Origin: CAWDMC01 sp963803295
Lineage (GTDB): Bacteria > Acidobacteriota > Terriglobia > UBA7540
Length of the DNA: 64,000 nt
Assembly (NCBI GenBank): GCA_963803295.1
Contig: CAWDMC010000009.1
Location: forward strand, 124,001 to 188,000
Direction: 5' to 3'
Each line of letters begins with the position of its first letter. Position 1 is the first letter of the stretch. A model generated the notes under the pieces. It ran no database searches. It had not been told where the DNA came from and worked only from the letters and a program-made list of their open reading frames with translations. Positions 15,169 through 23,502 of this stretch are shown piece by piece. The position numbers and the translations under genes were made by a program.

Positions 15169-15655
15169 CCTGCTGATGATTGGCATGAGCGCTCGTCATC
15201 ACGAGAGGGTGCCTTACTACGCCTTGATGGCGGCGGGAGGCTCGGTGCTGGGGTGTCTGATTACTGACTTGGTGTTTCGCAAGGGCGGGGAAGCGGGGCT
15301 GGAGCGTTATGTACCGCACCATCGTTTGGACTACATCAAGAGGCAATTCGGCAAAAAGGCCAATTTGACTCTGGCTTTGGCTTCGCTGATACCGCCTCCC
15401 TTTCCTTTTACTCCCTTTGTTGCAGCCGCGGCAGCCCTGAAGTATCCTCGCAAGCGGCTACTCGCCGTGATCGGCGCGAGTCGATTCACGCGCTTTGCCC
15501 TTGAGGGTCTGTTGGCGGTGTGGCTTGGCCGCGGCATTCTGAAGTTAGCCGATTCACGCCGGATAGCCGATGTGATCGTCTCTCTGATCGTGGTGGCGGC
15601 GGGCGGCAGTGCCATCTCCGCGTACCGTTGGATCAAGATGAGCCGAAAAGCTTGA
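15053..15655 (+). CDS. VTT-domain (DedA/YqaA-like) membrane protein
   Basis: About 200 residues from the ATG at 15053. An earlier in-frame start at 14954 would lie inside dapF and add a non-conserved leader. Features are GFGLLGLGVLDSSFMFFVPF near the N-terminus, then GGSVLGCLITDLVFRKGGE, the re-entrant-loop-like segment LIPPPFPFTPFVAAAAAL, and C-terminal membrane helices. This is the YqaA/VTT branch of the SNARE-associated Golgi superfamily, thought to move or scramble lipids. Its stop TGA shares bases with the ATG of the M61 peptidase gene (TGATG at 15653-15657), so the two are translationally coupled. Confidence 0.75.
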   Translation: MKTLITPIFKILAHLGGFGLLGLGVLDSSFMFFVPFGNDLLMIGMSARHHERVPYYALMAAGGSVLGCLITDLVFRKGGEAGLERYVPHHRLDYIKRQFGKKANLTLALASLIPPPFPFTPFVAAAAALKYPRKRLLAVIGASRFTRFALEGLLAVWLGRGILKLADSRRIADVIVSLIVVAAGGSAISAYRWIKMSRKA

Positions 15656-17514
15656 TGCCTGCTGATCCGAAACGCGCAAGATCTTTTCAATTCGCGGCTG
15701 TCGCTGTCCTCATTCCGCTTTGCCTTTCGTGTCTACGCCTCTTTGCCGCCGCTTCTCCGGCATTTCCCCAGGCAGCCGAAAGATCAGATCGCCCCCTAAG
15801 CTATATCGTCGACTTGCGGGAACCGGATTCGCACCTGGTTGGCGTCACCATGACTATTCCTAATGCGGCGGCGGGCACAGAGATCCAGTTTCCCGCCTGG
15901 AACGCTCTCTACCAGACTAGAGACTTCATCCGCAACGTCCAGGAACTGCGTGGAGAGTGCGACGGCCTTCCCGCGCCGCTCACCGAAATTGATCTTGAAA
16001 CCCGGCGGAGCCCGCTCGTGCCATGTACCAGGCTCGCGGTAAACTACAGGGTGTACGCCAATGGTACGGCGCCGTTCGGCAGCGTCCTTAATGGCCAGCA
16101 TGCCTTTCTGAATCTGGCGATGCTCCTCTTCTATCTGCCGCAGGAGCGCCATCGCGCCATTCATGTTCAGTTCTTGACCCCGCCCGGTTGGAAGGTGGCA
16201 ACGCTACTTGATGACACTCCAGAGCCGGCGGAATTCGCCGCCCCGGACTATGATGCGCTGGTGGACAGCCCGGTAGAGGCGGGCAACTTCGCTGAGTACT
16301 CCTTCCAGCAGGGCGGGGCGACTTACCGTGTAGTCGTCCACGCCGAGGCGTCCGTTTATTCCCAGAAGCGGCTGCTCGAGTTGCTTGGGCGCATCACTGC
16401 CACTGAGACTCAACTCATGCAGGATGTTCCATTTCTCCACTATACCTTCATCTTTCACTTTATGGACGGCGAGGGTGGCGGTGGCATGGAGCACGCCAAC
16501 GGCACAGCCATCAGCCTAGCGTCATCGAGCGTCCGTCACAACGAGTCAGCCATTGAAGGCGTGGCTGCCCATGAGTTTTTTCACCTTTGGAACGTAAAGC
16601 GCATACGCTCGCAGGGACTTGAACCCATTGACTACGTGCACGGCAACGACACTGCTTCTCTTTGGTTTGCAGAAGGAGTCACGAGCACCTATGGCCTGCT
16701 CAGTCTTTTGCGCTCCGGCCTCGTCACCCGTAAGGATTTCTACGCTGGGATTGCCGGCGGAATTCAGGCGCTCGAAGCGCGGCCGGCACGCCGATTCCAA
16801 AGTGTGGCCGAATCAGGTCGCGAAGCCTGGTTGGAAAAATATGCAGATTACTCTCGGCCGGAGCGAAGCATCTCCTACTACAACAAAGGCGAACTGCTGG
16901 GCTACCTGCTTGACTTGGCGATACGCCAGGCTACCGCGAACGCGCGCGGACTCGATGATCTGATGCGGACCCTCAATCAGGATTTTGCAAAGCAACACCG
17001 CTTCTTTACCGACGCCGACCTGCGCGCTGAGATCCGCCGCCTGGCGCCGGAATTTACCGGAGTGGATGAGTTCTTTCGGAACTACGTTGAGGGAACGACT
17101 GATCTCGACTACAGCCGCTACCTCGGGTACGCGGGCTTGCAACTTGAGAAGGTTTCAGGAAACCGTGGCGCACTGGGTTTTGTCGCGCTGGAGAGCTTTA
17201 CGGGACCTGTCACGGTTGACTCGGTAGCTCTGGGATCCGAAGCCGAGCGCGCAGGACTCAAACCTGGTGATGTGCTGCTGAAGGTCAACGGGCAATCGGC
17301 TTCGCCCTCCGCCGACATTGAGTCCGGCCTACGAGTTGGCGCGAAGGTCAAACTGGAGGTGCGCCGCGGAGGGCGAACCTTCGAGCTTAAGTTTCAGGCA
17401 GGACGGGCTCAGGAGAACACTTACCGCATTTTTGAGACGGCAAACCCCAATTCCGATCAATTGGCAATAAGGGAGGGCTGGCTCTCGGGCAAGACAGCGC
17501 GTGCGTTCCCGTAG
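15655..17514 (+). CDS. M61 family peptidase with PDZ domain
   Basis: About 619 residues from ATG 15655, chosen because it overlaps the previous stop (TGATG) and gives an N-terminal hydrophobic export signal (VAVLIPLCLSCLRLFAAASP). The metallopeptidase motif HEFFHLWNVKRIR contains HExxH (about residues 303-307). The GGGMEH segment lies before it, and WFAEGVTSTY follows with the third ligand Glu. A C-terminal PDZ domain (DSVALGSEAERAGLKPGDVLLKVNG) ends the protein. M61 glycyl aminopeptidases hydrolyse N-terminal Gly/Ala and acidic peptides. This one is probably periplasmic or membrane-anchored. It lies within the coupled dapF-VTT-M61 group. Confidence 0.88.
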   Translation: MPADPKRARSFQFAAVAVLIPLCLSCLRLFAAASPAFPQAAERSDRPLSYIVDLREPDSHLVGVTMTIPNAAAGTEIQFPAWNALYQTRDFIRNVQELRGECDGLPAPLTEIDLETRRSPLVPCTRLAVNYRVYANGTAPFGSVLNGQHAFLNLAMLLFYLPQERHRAIHVQFLTPPGWKVATLLDDTPEPAEFAAPDYDALVDSPVEAGNFAEYSFQQGGATYRVVVHAEASVYSQKRLLELLGRITATETQLMQDVPFLHYTFIFHFMDGEGGGGMEHANGTAISLASSSVRHNESAIEGVAAHEFFHLWNVKRIRSQGLEPIDYVHGNDTASLWFAEGVTSTYGLLSLLRSGLVTRKDFYAGIAGGIQALEARPARRFQSVAESGREAWLEKYADYSRPERSISYYNKGELLGYLLDLAIRQATANARGLDDLMRTLNQDFAKQHRFFTDADLRAEIRRLAPEFTGVDEFFRNYVEGTTDLDYSRYLGYAGLQLEKVSGNRGALGFVALESFTGPVTVDSVALGSEAERAGLKPGDVLLKVNGQSASPSADIESGLRVGAKVKLEVRRGGRTFELKFQAGRAQENTYRIFETANPNSDQLAIREGWLSGKTARAFP

Positions 17515-17598
17515 ACCCGACAAACACAATTTTCCTGGTTCGATCTCTCGCGGTCCCTGGTTGGGGCCGCTTCTTCCGTCTGCATCGGACTTGAGAAC

Positions 17599-18327
17599 AT
17601 GATGGGCAGAATACGGGCTGTATTTGTCACGGCCGCAGCTTTTGCTTATTTGCTGATGGTTGTCACGCCTTTCGTTATCTACGCCATGTTGGGCGGAGAC
17701 TCCGATCCGCTGTACCGGATTGCCATTCTCGGCGCACGTATGACGCTCTGGATTTCAGGAGTGCGCGTCGAGGCGCGTGGCATAGAAAAGATTCCTCGCG
17801 GCCACGGCGCAGTTTTCATGCCTAACCATCAGTCAAACGCAGATCCGGCGGCAGTTTTCAGTGTGCTGCCTCCTGTCCGCGCCTTGGTGAAGGAGGAGTT
17901 TTTCAGTGTTCCGGTATTGGGGAAGGGGATGCGGTTGCGCGGGTTTATTCCCGTGGATCGCACCGACCACGAGCGGGCAATGAAGGCCGTGAGTAAGGCG
18001 GTGGAAGCGTTGAAGGCAGGAAACTCGTTCGTGGCTTATCCAGAAGGCACTCGCAGTTCCGACGGGCGCTTGCAGCCGTTCAAACGCGGCGTATTCATCA
18101 TGGCCATGGAGGCGGGCATTCCGATCGTGCCCGTTTCTATTTCGGGCGCGACCGAGATCATGCAAAAAGGAGGGTTGGCGATACATCCAGGGAAGATCCG
18201 CATCACCTTCCACAATCCCGTTCCGACGGCGGGACTGGACCGTGAGGACGCTGATGGGCTGATCGAACGGGTACGCGGAGCGATCTGCTCGGGGCTCACT
18301 TCAGCGGAACAGCCGCTGACGGGTTGA
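17599..18327 (+). CDS. plsC: 1-acyl-sn-glycerol-3-phosphate acyltransferase
   Basis: A 242-residue membrane-bound acyltransferase that converts lysophosphatidate to phosphatidate in phospholipid synthesis. An N-terminal membrane helix (FVTAAAFAYLLMVVTPFVIY) precedes the catalytic HX4D motif in MPNHQSNADP (about residues 75-81). Motif 2 is RGFIPVDRTDHERAM, motif 3 the acceptor-binding PEGTRSSDG (about 148-156), and motif 4 VPVSISG. Length and motif order are canonical. Start ATG 17599 gives the membrane helix directly. The gene is 84 bases after the M61 gene on the same strand and may share its transcript. Confidence 0.9.
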   Translation: MMGRIRAVFVTAAAFAYLLMVVTPFVIYAMLGGDSDPLYRIAILGARMTLWISGVRVEARGIEKIPRGHGAVFMPNHQSNADPAAVFSVLPPVRALVKEEFFSVPVLGKGMRLRGFIPVDRTDHERAMKAVSKAVEALKAGNSFVAYPEGTRSSDGRLQPFKRGVFIMAMEAGIPIVPVSISGATEIMQKGGLAIHPGKIRITFHNPVPTAGLDREDADGLIERVRGAICSGLTSAEQPLTG

Positions 18328-18463
18328 TCCCTCAAAGCCCAAAGGGGACGCGAGACGCTTTGTTCGCATCAAAGTGTATTACCGCATTGTTAGCAAGAAC
18401 CGTACACGGTGGGACTGTCCTGAGTTTAGTCCAAGCAGGATGACCAGCATTCAGGAGGCAACA

Positions 18464-19459
18464 GTGAGGAAAACCGACGTGTTCCGGGTTTGGGCCGGCA
18501 TCCTGCGAGGACGCAGACCGTTCCTTTCTATCGAAATTACGCGTGAATGCCCTCTGCGCTGTCCGGGCTGCTACGCCTACGAACCCGATCACCTAGGCGC
18601 CGCGGGTCCCCTGGCTGAACTGGGCGACTTGAAGGGCGACAATCTCGTTGCCGGAGTCCTCGATCTGGTTCGCAAGGAGCGGCCTGTCCACCTCTCGATT
18701 ATAGGAGGTGAGCCGCTGGTCCGCTATCGCGAACTGGATGTTCTGCTTCCCCAACTGGGCGCCCTCGACGTTGAGGTGCAAGTCGTTACCAGTGCGGTGC
18801 GGTCGATTCCGACTGCCTGGAGCAAGCTCGATCACGTGCACCTTACGGTTTCAGTAGACGGCCTTCAGCCTGAGCACGACCGGCGCCGCACGCCCGCCAC
18901 CTACGCACGCATCCTGAAGCATATTGCTGGTCACCATGTGAACGTGCATTGCACGGTCACCAAGCAGATGATAGGGCGTGCGGGTTACCTGGATGAGTTC
19001 GCGGCGTTTTGGTCGGGTATTCGCGAAGCGAGCAAGATCTGGTTCAGCATCTACACACCGCAGGAGGGCGACCGGAGTGAAGAACGCCTGACTGCTGAAG
19101 ATCGTGCTCACCTTATCGCGGAGCTGCCCCAGTTGCGCGCACGGTTTCCAAAAGTGGACATGCCGCAGAGCGTGCTGGATGGTTACCGGAAGCCGCCGAG
19201 TAAGCCTGATGAGTGTGTGTTCGCCCTCGTAACCAACTGCCTCTCAGCGGACCTCTCCACCAGCATAAGCCCGTGCCAATTCGGGGGACATCCGGTATGC
19301 ACCGAGTGCGGGTGTATCGCTTCCGCCGGCCTGGCCTCGTTCGCGCGCTACCAGATCGGAGGATTGATTTCAGTGGGCGACATCTTTGCCGCGTCACACA
19401 AAGTTGGCAAGTGGGTCGGAGCCGTCGGGCAGGGCATTCCTGAGGCGAGCGAAGCGTAG
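18464..19459 (+). CDS. Radical SAM protein with C-terminal Cys cluster
   Basis: The [4Fe-4S]-SAM motif CPLRCPGC (CX3CX2C) lies early, in ITRECPLRCPGCYAYEP, followed by the SAM-binding IIGGEPLVRY. The C-terminal part has further cysteines (DECVFALVTNCLS, then CQFGGHPVCTECGCIAS) that look like an auxiliary SPASM-type iron-sulfur site. The GTG at 18464 is preferred as start because a perfect AGGAGG lies at 18453-18458 with 5-base spacing; the ATG at 18440 lacks this. A frame upstream to 18374 adds an unlikely leader. The product would be a SAM-radical enzyme of about 331 residues modifying an unknown substrate. No peptide precursor gene is visible nearby. Confidence 0.8.
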   Translation: MRKTDVFRVWAGILRGRRPFLSIEITRECPLRCPGCYAYEPDHLGAAGPLAELGDLKGDNLVAGVLDLVRKERPVHLSIIGGEPLVRYRELDVLLPQLGALDVEVQVVTSAVRSIPTAWSKLDHVHLTVSVDGLQPEHDRRRTPATYARILKHIAGHHVNVHCTVTKQMIGRAGYLDEFAAFWSGIREASKIWFSIYTPQEGDRSEERLTAEDRAHLIAELPQLRARFPKVDMPQSVLDGYRKPPSKPDECVFALVTNCLSADLSTSISPCQFGGHPVCTECGCIASAGLASFARYQIGGLISVGDIFAASHKVGKWVGAVGQGIPEASEA

Positions 19460-19634
19460 TCGGTCGCCTCGGGTCGCCAAAGGCCTGCTCGGAACTTTGG
19501 GACCTCGGACTATCGCAAATGCGCTTCACTGCAGGTTGCGGAAAATGTGCGGGAAAACTGCGGAATCACTGCGGGATTGTGCGGATCCGGCTCGGTTCTA
19601 ACACCTGTCACTCCAGTCCTTCCGAGGACCGCGG

Positions 19635-20660
19635 CTAGCGGTTGTCCGTCGTCTTTGGTTCCAGCAACTTCTTCATCTTAAGAAAAGTGGAATACATTTC
19701 CGGTAGTTTTGAATAGAGCGCCGCCCATTTTAGCCAAGCGAAGTGATCGATCGTGGGTGATCCCGAGACGGTGCGATTGGGTTCCACATCCGCAGCTACG
19801 CCGGACTGCGGCGTGACAATGGTGTTGTCGCCGATGGTGAGGTGTCCGGCCACGCCCACCTGTCCGGTGAGGATCACATTCCGGCCGATTTTGGAGCTCC
19901 CGGCCAAGCCCACCTGGGAACAGAGCAGGCTGTTTTCCCCAACCGTGCAACCGTGAGCCACCTGAACGAGGTTATCAATCTTGACGCCGCGGCCCAAGCG
20001 CGTCTCTCCAATCGTTCCCCGGTCCACACAGGTGTTGGCCTGGATTTCCACCCCATCCTCCACCACGACGGTCCCCGCCTGGACAATCTTGTACCACGAG
20101 CCATCCGCTTGCTTCGCGAAACCGAACCCATCCGCACCTAAGACAACTCCATTCTGCAAGATGACGTCGTGGCCGATCCGCACGCCGTCGCGTACTACAG
20201 CGTGTGAATGAGCAGTGAATCGGTCGCCGATTTTCACACCACGATAGAGCATGACAAATGGCTTCAGCACGCAGTCCGAGCCGATTTCAACATCTTCTTC
20301 AATTACAACATAGGATCCTATTGATGCGTTAGGACCTATCTTGGCGCTCAAGGCGATTACTGCGGTAGGATGGACTCCCGCCGATGGACGCACCTCGGCG
20401 TGAAATATCTCAAGTGCCCTGGCGAAGGCGAGGTAAGGATCGTCGGCCCGCAACACGGGGCGGTCCGGCACTCGGGTATCCCGGCTCACGATGATGGCCC
20501 CGGCAGCTGAGTGTTTCAGCTTGGGGATATACTTCGGATTCGACAAGAAGGTGAGCTGCTCTTCATTGGCGTCCTCCATTCCCGCTAAACCAGTAATTTC
20601 CAGATCTGCCGGCCCCTCGAGTGCGCATCCGATAATTTCAGCGATTCGACCCAGCTTCAT
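19635..20660 (-). CDS. lpxD: UDP-3-O-acylglucosamine N-acyltransferase
   Basis: A 341-residue enzyme of lipid A synthesis that adds an N-linked hydroxyacyl chain to UDP-3-O-acylglucosamine. The N-terminal uridine-binding domain has EEQLTFLSNPKYIPKL. A long left-handed beta-helix of hexapeptide repeats follows from about residue 100. The catalytic-His region is in VQVAHGCTVGENSLLCSQVG, and NQ-type loops are replaced by GADGFGFAKQADGSWYKI as usual in LpxD. The C-terminal helix ends the protein (YSKLPEMYSTFLKMKKLL). Other lpx genes are not in this window. Convergent with the radical SAM gene. Confidence 0.92.
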   Translation of the reverse strand: MKLGRIAEIIGCALEGPADLEITGLAGMEDANEEQLTFLSNPKYIPKLKHSAAGAIIVSRDTRVPDRPVLRADDPYLAFARALEIFHAEVRPSAGVHPTAVIALSAKIGPNASIGSYVVIEEDVEIGSDCVLKPFVMLYRGVKIGDRFTAHSHAVVRDGVRIGHDVILQNGVVLGADGFGFAKQADGSWYKIVQAGTVVVEDGVEIQANTCVDRGTIGETRLGRGVKIDNLVQVAHGCTVGENSLLCSQVGLAGSSKIGRNVILTGQVGVAGHLTIGDNTIVTPQSGVAADVEPNRTVSGSPTIDHFAWLKWAALYSKLPEMYSTFLKMKKLLEPKTTDNR

Positions 20661-20906
20661 CTGCGTTCCCCTCAGTAATCAATAATCGAACGACTCCCGA
20701 GACCGGCCTGACAAGAGGGAGATAACTCATTCCCGTCCCCTCGTGGATTTTGGCAGCTTTCCAACGGGCATTCAAGCTGGAACAATGGGAAGCGCCGCAG
20801 AAATCTCGCTTCAAGGTCATTGGTTTCAGGACAAAAAGGATATTGCTTGCTATTGTATTGGCGCAGGGGTACACTTTTGCCGATGGTGTTAGCGGAGGAT
20901 TCGCTA

Positions 20907-21233
20907 GTGAGTAACGACCACCGATCGAGCGCCCGTCTCCCGCTTGAGATGCCGGTGCATGTACGCTGGGAAGGGGAGCAGGGCGTTAGCTCCGAAGCAA
21001 ACGGGATGACCCGCGATATAAGCGGGAACGGGCTTTTTCTCAAGATTTCCGCCGAAATTCTGCCGCAGACTCCGTTGCGTTTGAGAATCCCGCTTCCGCA
21101 AGGGCAAGGCAGTACGCCAATGGAGTTACTGGCTGAAGGGCGTGTCGTCCGGGGAAATTTCGCCGGGGAAGATCAGGGATTAGCCGCCGTCATCGACGAT
21201 TATCGCTTGGTGCCGATCAGATCCGCAACCTAG
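20907..21233 (+). CDS. PilZ domain protein
   Basis: About 108 residues. The PilZ signature is partly visible: RSSARLPLEMPVHVRW near the N-terminus (the RxxxR c-di-GMP loop) and TRDISGNGLFLKI near residue 45, matching the D/NxSxxG box. PilZ domains bind cyclic di-GMP and control motility, exopolysaccharide or biofilm functions. The GTG at 20907 is chosen because GGAGG lies at 20894-20898 with 8-base spacing; ATG 20883 is an alternative that places this site inside the gene. It lies about 65-75 bases upstream of the response-regulator gene, same strand. A second small PilZ-like gene is at 52173-52478. Confidence 0.75.
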   Translation: MSNDHRSSARLPLEMPVHVRWEGEQGVSSEANGMTRDISGNGLFLKISAEILPQTPLRLRIPLPQGQGSTPMELLAEGRVVRGNFAGEDQGLAAVIDDYRLVPIRSAT

Positions 21234-21306
21234 GTGGTGTAAGCGCGGAGATCGGCGGGCAAAGTCTGCCACATGGTCATCGGCGAGGCTATGAAGAGTG
21301 AATAAC

Positions 21307-22119
21307 ATGCTTGAAGACGTGGTAATTCCGGCAAAATCCCAGGGAAGTGAGCACGAGCCGAGGAGCAGAGTGCGAATACTTATCGCCGACGACAGCGGCA
21401 TCTTTCGCTTGGGTCTTAAGAAGCTCTTCGGCGTGGAAGACGATCTGCGCGTCGTGGCTCAAGCAGAGAACGCGGAGCAGGTCGTTAGCCTAGCTAAGGA
21501 GTTTCACCCGGATGTGATGTTTGTCCAAGCCTCGTTGGTGGCGAAGGACGCTGAGGGAACTTTCGGACTTATCCGTCGAGTGGCGCCGGCAAGCAAGATT
21601 GTGCTTACTTCGTCTGCCGCTCTTTCCGAGGAGCAGGCCCTCGAATATGTGAAAATGGGAGTCGCCGGCGTCATCCAAAAGTCTGTGGATCCCGGACTGT
21701 TCATCAAGTGCGCCCGCAAGGTCATGGAGAACGAGCTCTGGCTCCCCAAAAAACAGGTGGCGAAGATGGCTCGTTTGCTCGAGAGACCAGAAGAGCGGCG
21801 GCCTCGCGATACTCTGACTGCCCGTGAGAAGACCGTCATCAGTTATCTGATGCAGGGATGGAGAAATAGAGAAATAGCTCAGCATCTGTCGATTACAGAA
21901 CAGACTGTAAAGAATCACTTGAGAACAATCTACGACAAGGTGGGTGTCTCAGATCGCCTTGAGCTTGTGCTTTACGCGATTCATCAGCGGCTGGAATTAC
22001 CACCGACCGGTCCGGCTGAGGTCGCGGGTCACTCGCCGCAAACGACCAAATCCTCGTTATCTCCAAGCAAAGATCTCTCGGCCACGTCCGAGAGTACTGG
22101 AGATTCACTTCGCCAGTAG
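21307..22119 (+). CDS. NarL/LuxR-type regulator with degenerate receiver
   Basis: About 270 residues: an N-terminal receiver-like domain and a C-terminal LuxR HTH (TLTAREKTVISYLMQGW, then EIAQHLSITEQTVKNHL), with a 50-residue Ser/Thr-rich tail. The receiver keeps the acidic pocket (LIADDSG), the switch Thr (KIVLTSSAAL) and the Lys (GVIQKS). At the phosphoacceptor position, however, PDVMFVQASL has Gln where the normal PDVVLLDL motif has Asp. Phosphorylation at the usual site is therefore impossible, and the protein probably works by another signal or as a constitutive regulator. No histidine kinase gene is adjacent. Start ATG 21307; a GTG three codons upstream is possible. The adjacent PilZ gene suggests a c-di-GMP-linked context, but this is only proximity. 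Confidence 0.82.
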   Translation: MLEDVVIPAKSQGSEHEPRSRVRILIADDSGIFRLGLKKLFGVEDDLRVVAQAENAEQVVSLAKEFHPDVMFVQASLVAKDAEGTFGLIRRVAPASKIVLTSSAALSEEQALEYVKMGVAGVIQKSVDPGLFIKCARKVMENELWLPKKQVAKMARLLERPEERRPRDTLTAREKTVISYLMQGWRNREIAQHLSITEQTVKNHLRTIYDKVGVSDRLELVLYAIHQRLELPPTGPAEVAGHSPQTTKSSLSPSKDLSATSESTGDSLRQ

Positions 22120-22526
22120 GCGCATCACTAGTGCTACCTGTCAAAAGTAGAAAGTCCCTTTTTTTCTTGGTTTATACCATCATTTTATAATCCCATAGAT
22201 TAAATTAATAGGGAAGTCTACCTGAAGCGAAGCGTCTGCCCCCTGGCAGGCTGCGGGAAAAAAGAACTCGTCGCGACTGTCATTCTGAGAAGCCGCAGGG
22301 GAGGAAGAACCCCGCATTGCATTTCAACGCCACCTCGTGGCGGGGCGGAGTGAATGCAGGTAAGATACAAGAACCTCGTAATTGTCCCCTTCCTGATTTT
22401 GCCATTCTCACGGCCGCCTCAATCGGTTTTCCCCTTGGATTCATCTAACGCCTTGTGCTAGTATCAGCTGCGAACGGGCTCGGGAAACGCGGAGGGAGAT
22501 TCCACCCGGCCGGCGAAACTTCGGTT
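22120..22526. other. Intergenic region with small repeats
   Basis: About 400 bases without a convincing gene. The first part (22150-22210) is AT-rich and could hold a promoter. Around 22280-22340 there is a dispersed-repeat-like segment with TGTCATTCTGAG and a small inverted repeat CGCCAC-ctc-GTGGCG. Nothing else is recognised. Confidence 0.4.
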
Positions 22527-23444
22527 ATGGTGAACGGAATGAGTGCCGGTACCAAGAACGAGCTTCAACCGGACCTCCGCGCCTTTGTGGATTATCTAAG
22601 GGTCGATAAGGGGTTGTCTTCCAATACCTTGTCAAGCTATCGCCGCGATCTGGTAGACTACGTGCGATATCTTCATCTAAAACATCGCGATCCAGGCCAA
22701 GCGAGGCGGGACGATGTCCGTAGCTTCTTAGCTTCTCTTTATGCACGGGGCCTCGCTGCTCGTTCCGTGGCACGACATGTTGCCTCCCTGCGAAGCTTCC
22801 ACCACTTCTTGTTCGCCGAGGGGAAGTCCTCCGAGGAGCCAACCGCTGATCTCGAAGTCCCTCAAATCGGACGTAGCCTTCCAAAATACTTGGCACCGGG
22901 GGAAGTGGAGGCGATTCTGGCGAAACCCGACGTGTCCACAGCCGCTGGCTTGCGTGATAAGGCCATGCTCGAAGTGCTCTATGCCACCGGAATGCGGGTT
23001 TCCGAACTGATCAACCTACACCTTGGAGATCTTGAGGCAGACCTCGGCGTGGTGCGGTGTCTGGGCAAGGGAAATAAGGAGAGACTGATTCCGATGGGGC
23101 GATCAGCATTGCAAGCTACGGCTGCATATCTGCGGGAAGCCCGTCCTCAACTCGCAAAAGGCGCAATCGACATCCTCTTTCTCAATCAGCGTGGGCGACC
23201 GCTTACCCGAATGGGATTCTGGAAAATCCTGTCGGCTTACGGGAGGGCCGCAGGAATTTCGAGGCCTATCACTCCGCACCTGGTGCGACACTCATTCGCC
23301 ACGCATCTCTTGGAACGAGGGGCGGATCTGCGCTCGATACAATTGATGCTCGGGCACAGCGACATCTCTACGACGCAGGTGTACACGCATGTCGTTAAAG
23401 AGCGAATCAAGCAGGTTTACCAAACGCATCATCCCAGGGCCTGA
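22527..23444 (+). CDS. xerD: Tyrosine recombinase XerD
   Basis: About 305 residues. The N-terminal SAM-like domain (LRAFVDYLRVDKGLSSNTL) precedes a complete catalytic domain: Arg in YATGMRVSELINL, Lys in LGKGNKERLIP, HxxR in TPHLVRHSFATHLL, His in LMLGHSDISTT, and nucleophile Tyr in QVYTHV. The ending YQTHHPRA is characteristic of XerD. It resolves chromosome dimers at dif together with FtsK. Size and the XerD-like tail argue against a phage integrase, and it is unlike the decayed integrase at 403-945. The ATG at 22527 is a reasonable start; another ATG lies four codons downstream. Confidence 0.88.
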   Translation: MVNGMSAGTKNELQPDLRAFVDYLRVDKGLSSNTLSSYRRDLVDYVRYLHLKHRDPGQARRDDVRSFLASLYARGLAARSVARHVASLRSFHHFLFAEGKSSEEPTADLEVPQIGRSLPKYLAPGEVEAILAKPDVSTAAGLRDKAMLEVLYATGMRVSELINLHLGDLEADLGVVRCLGKGNKERLIPMGRSALQATAAYLREARPQLAKGAIDILFLNQRGRPLTRMGFWKILSAYGRAAGISRPITPHLVRHSFATHLLERGADLRSIQLMLGHSDISTTQVYTHVVKERIKQVYQTHHPRA

Positions 23445-23502
23445 AAATAGCGCTGCTTTCCGGACCTTCACCGGCCCGGACTGACGCTGGTGCCGTAAGA
23501 AC

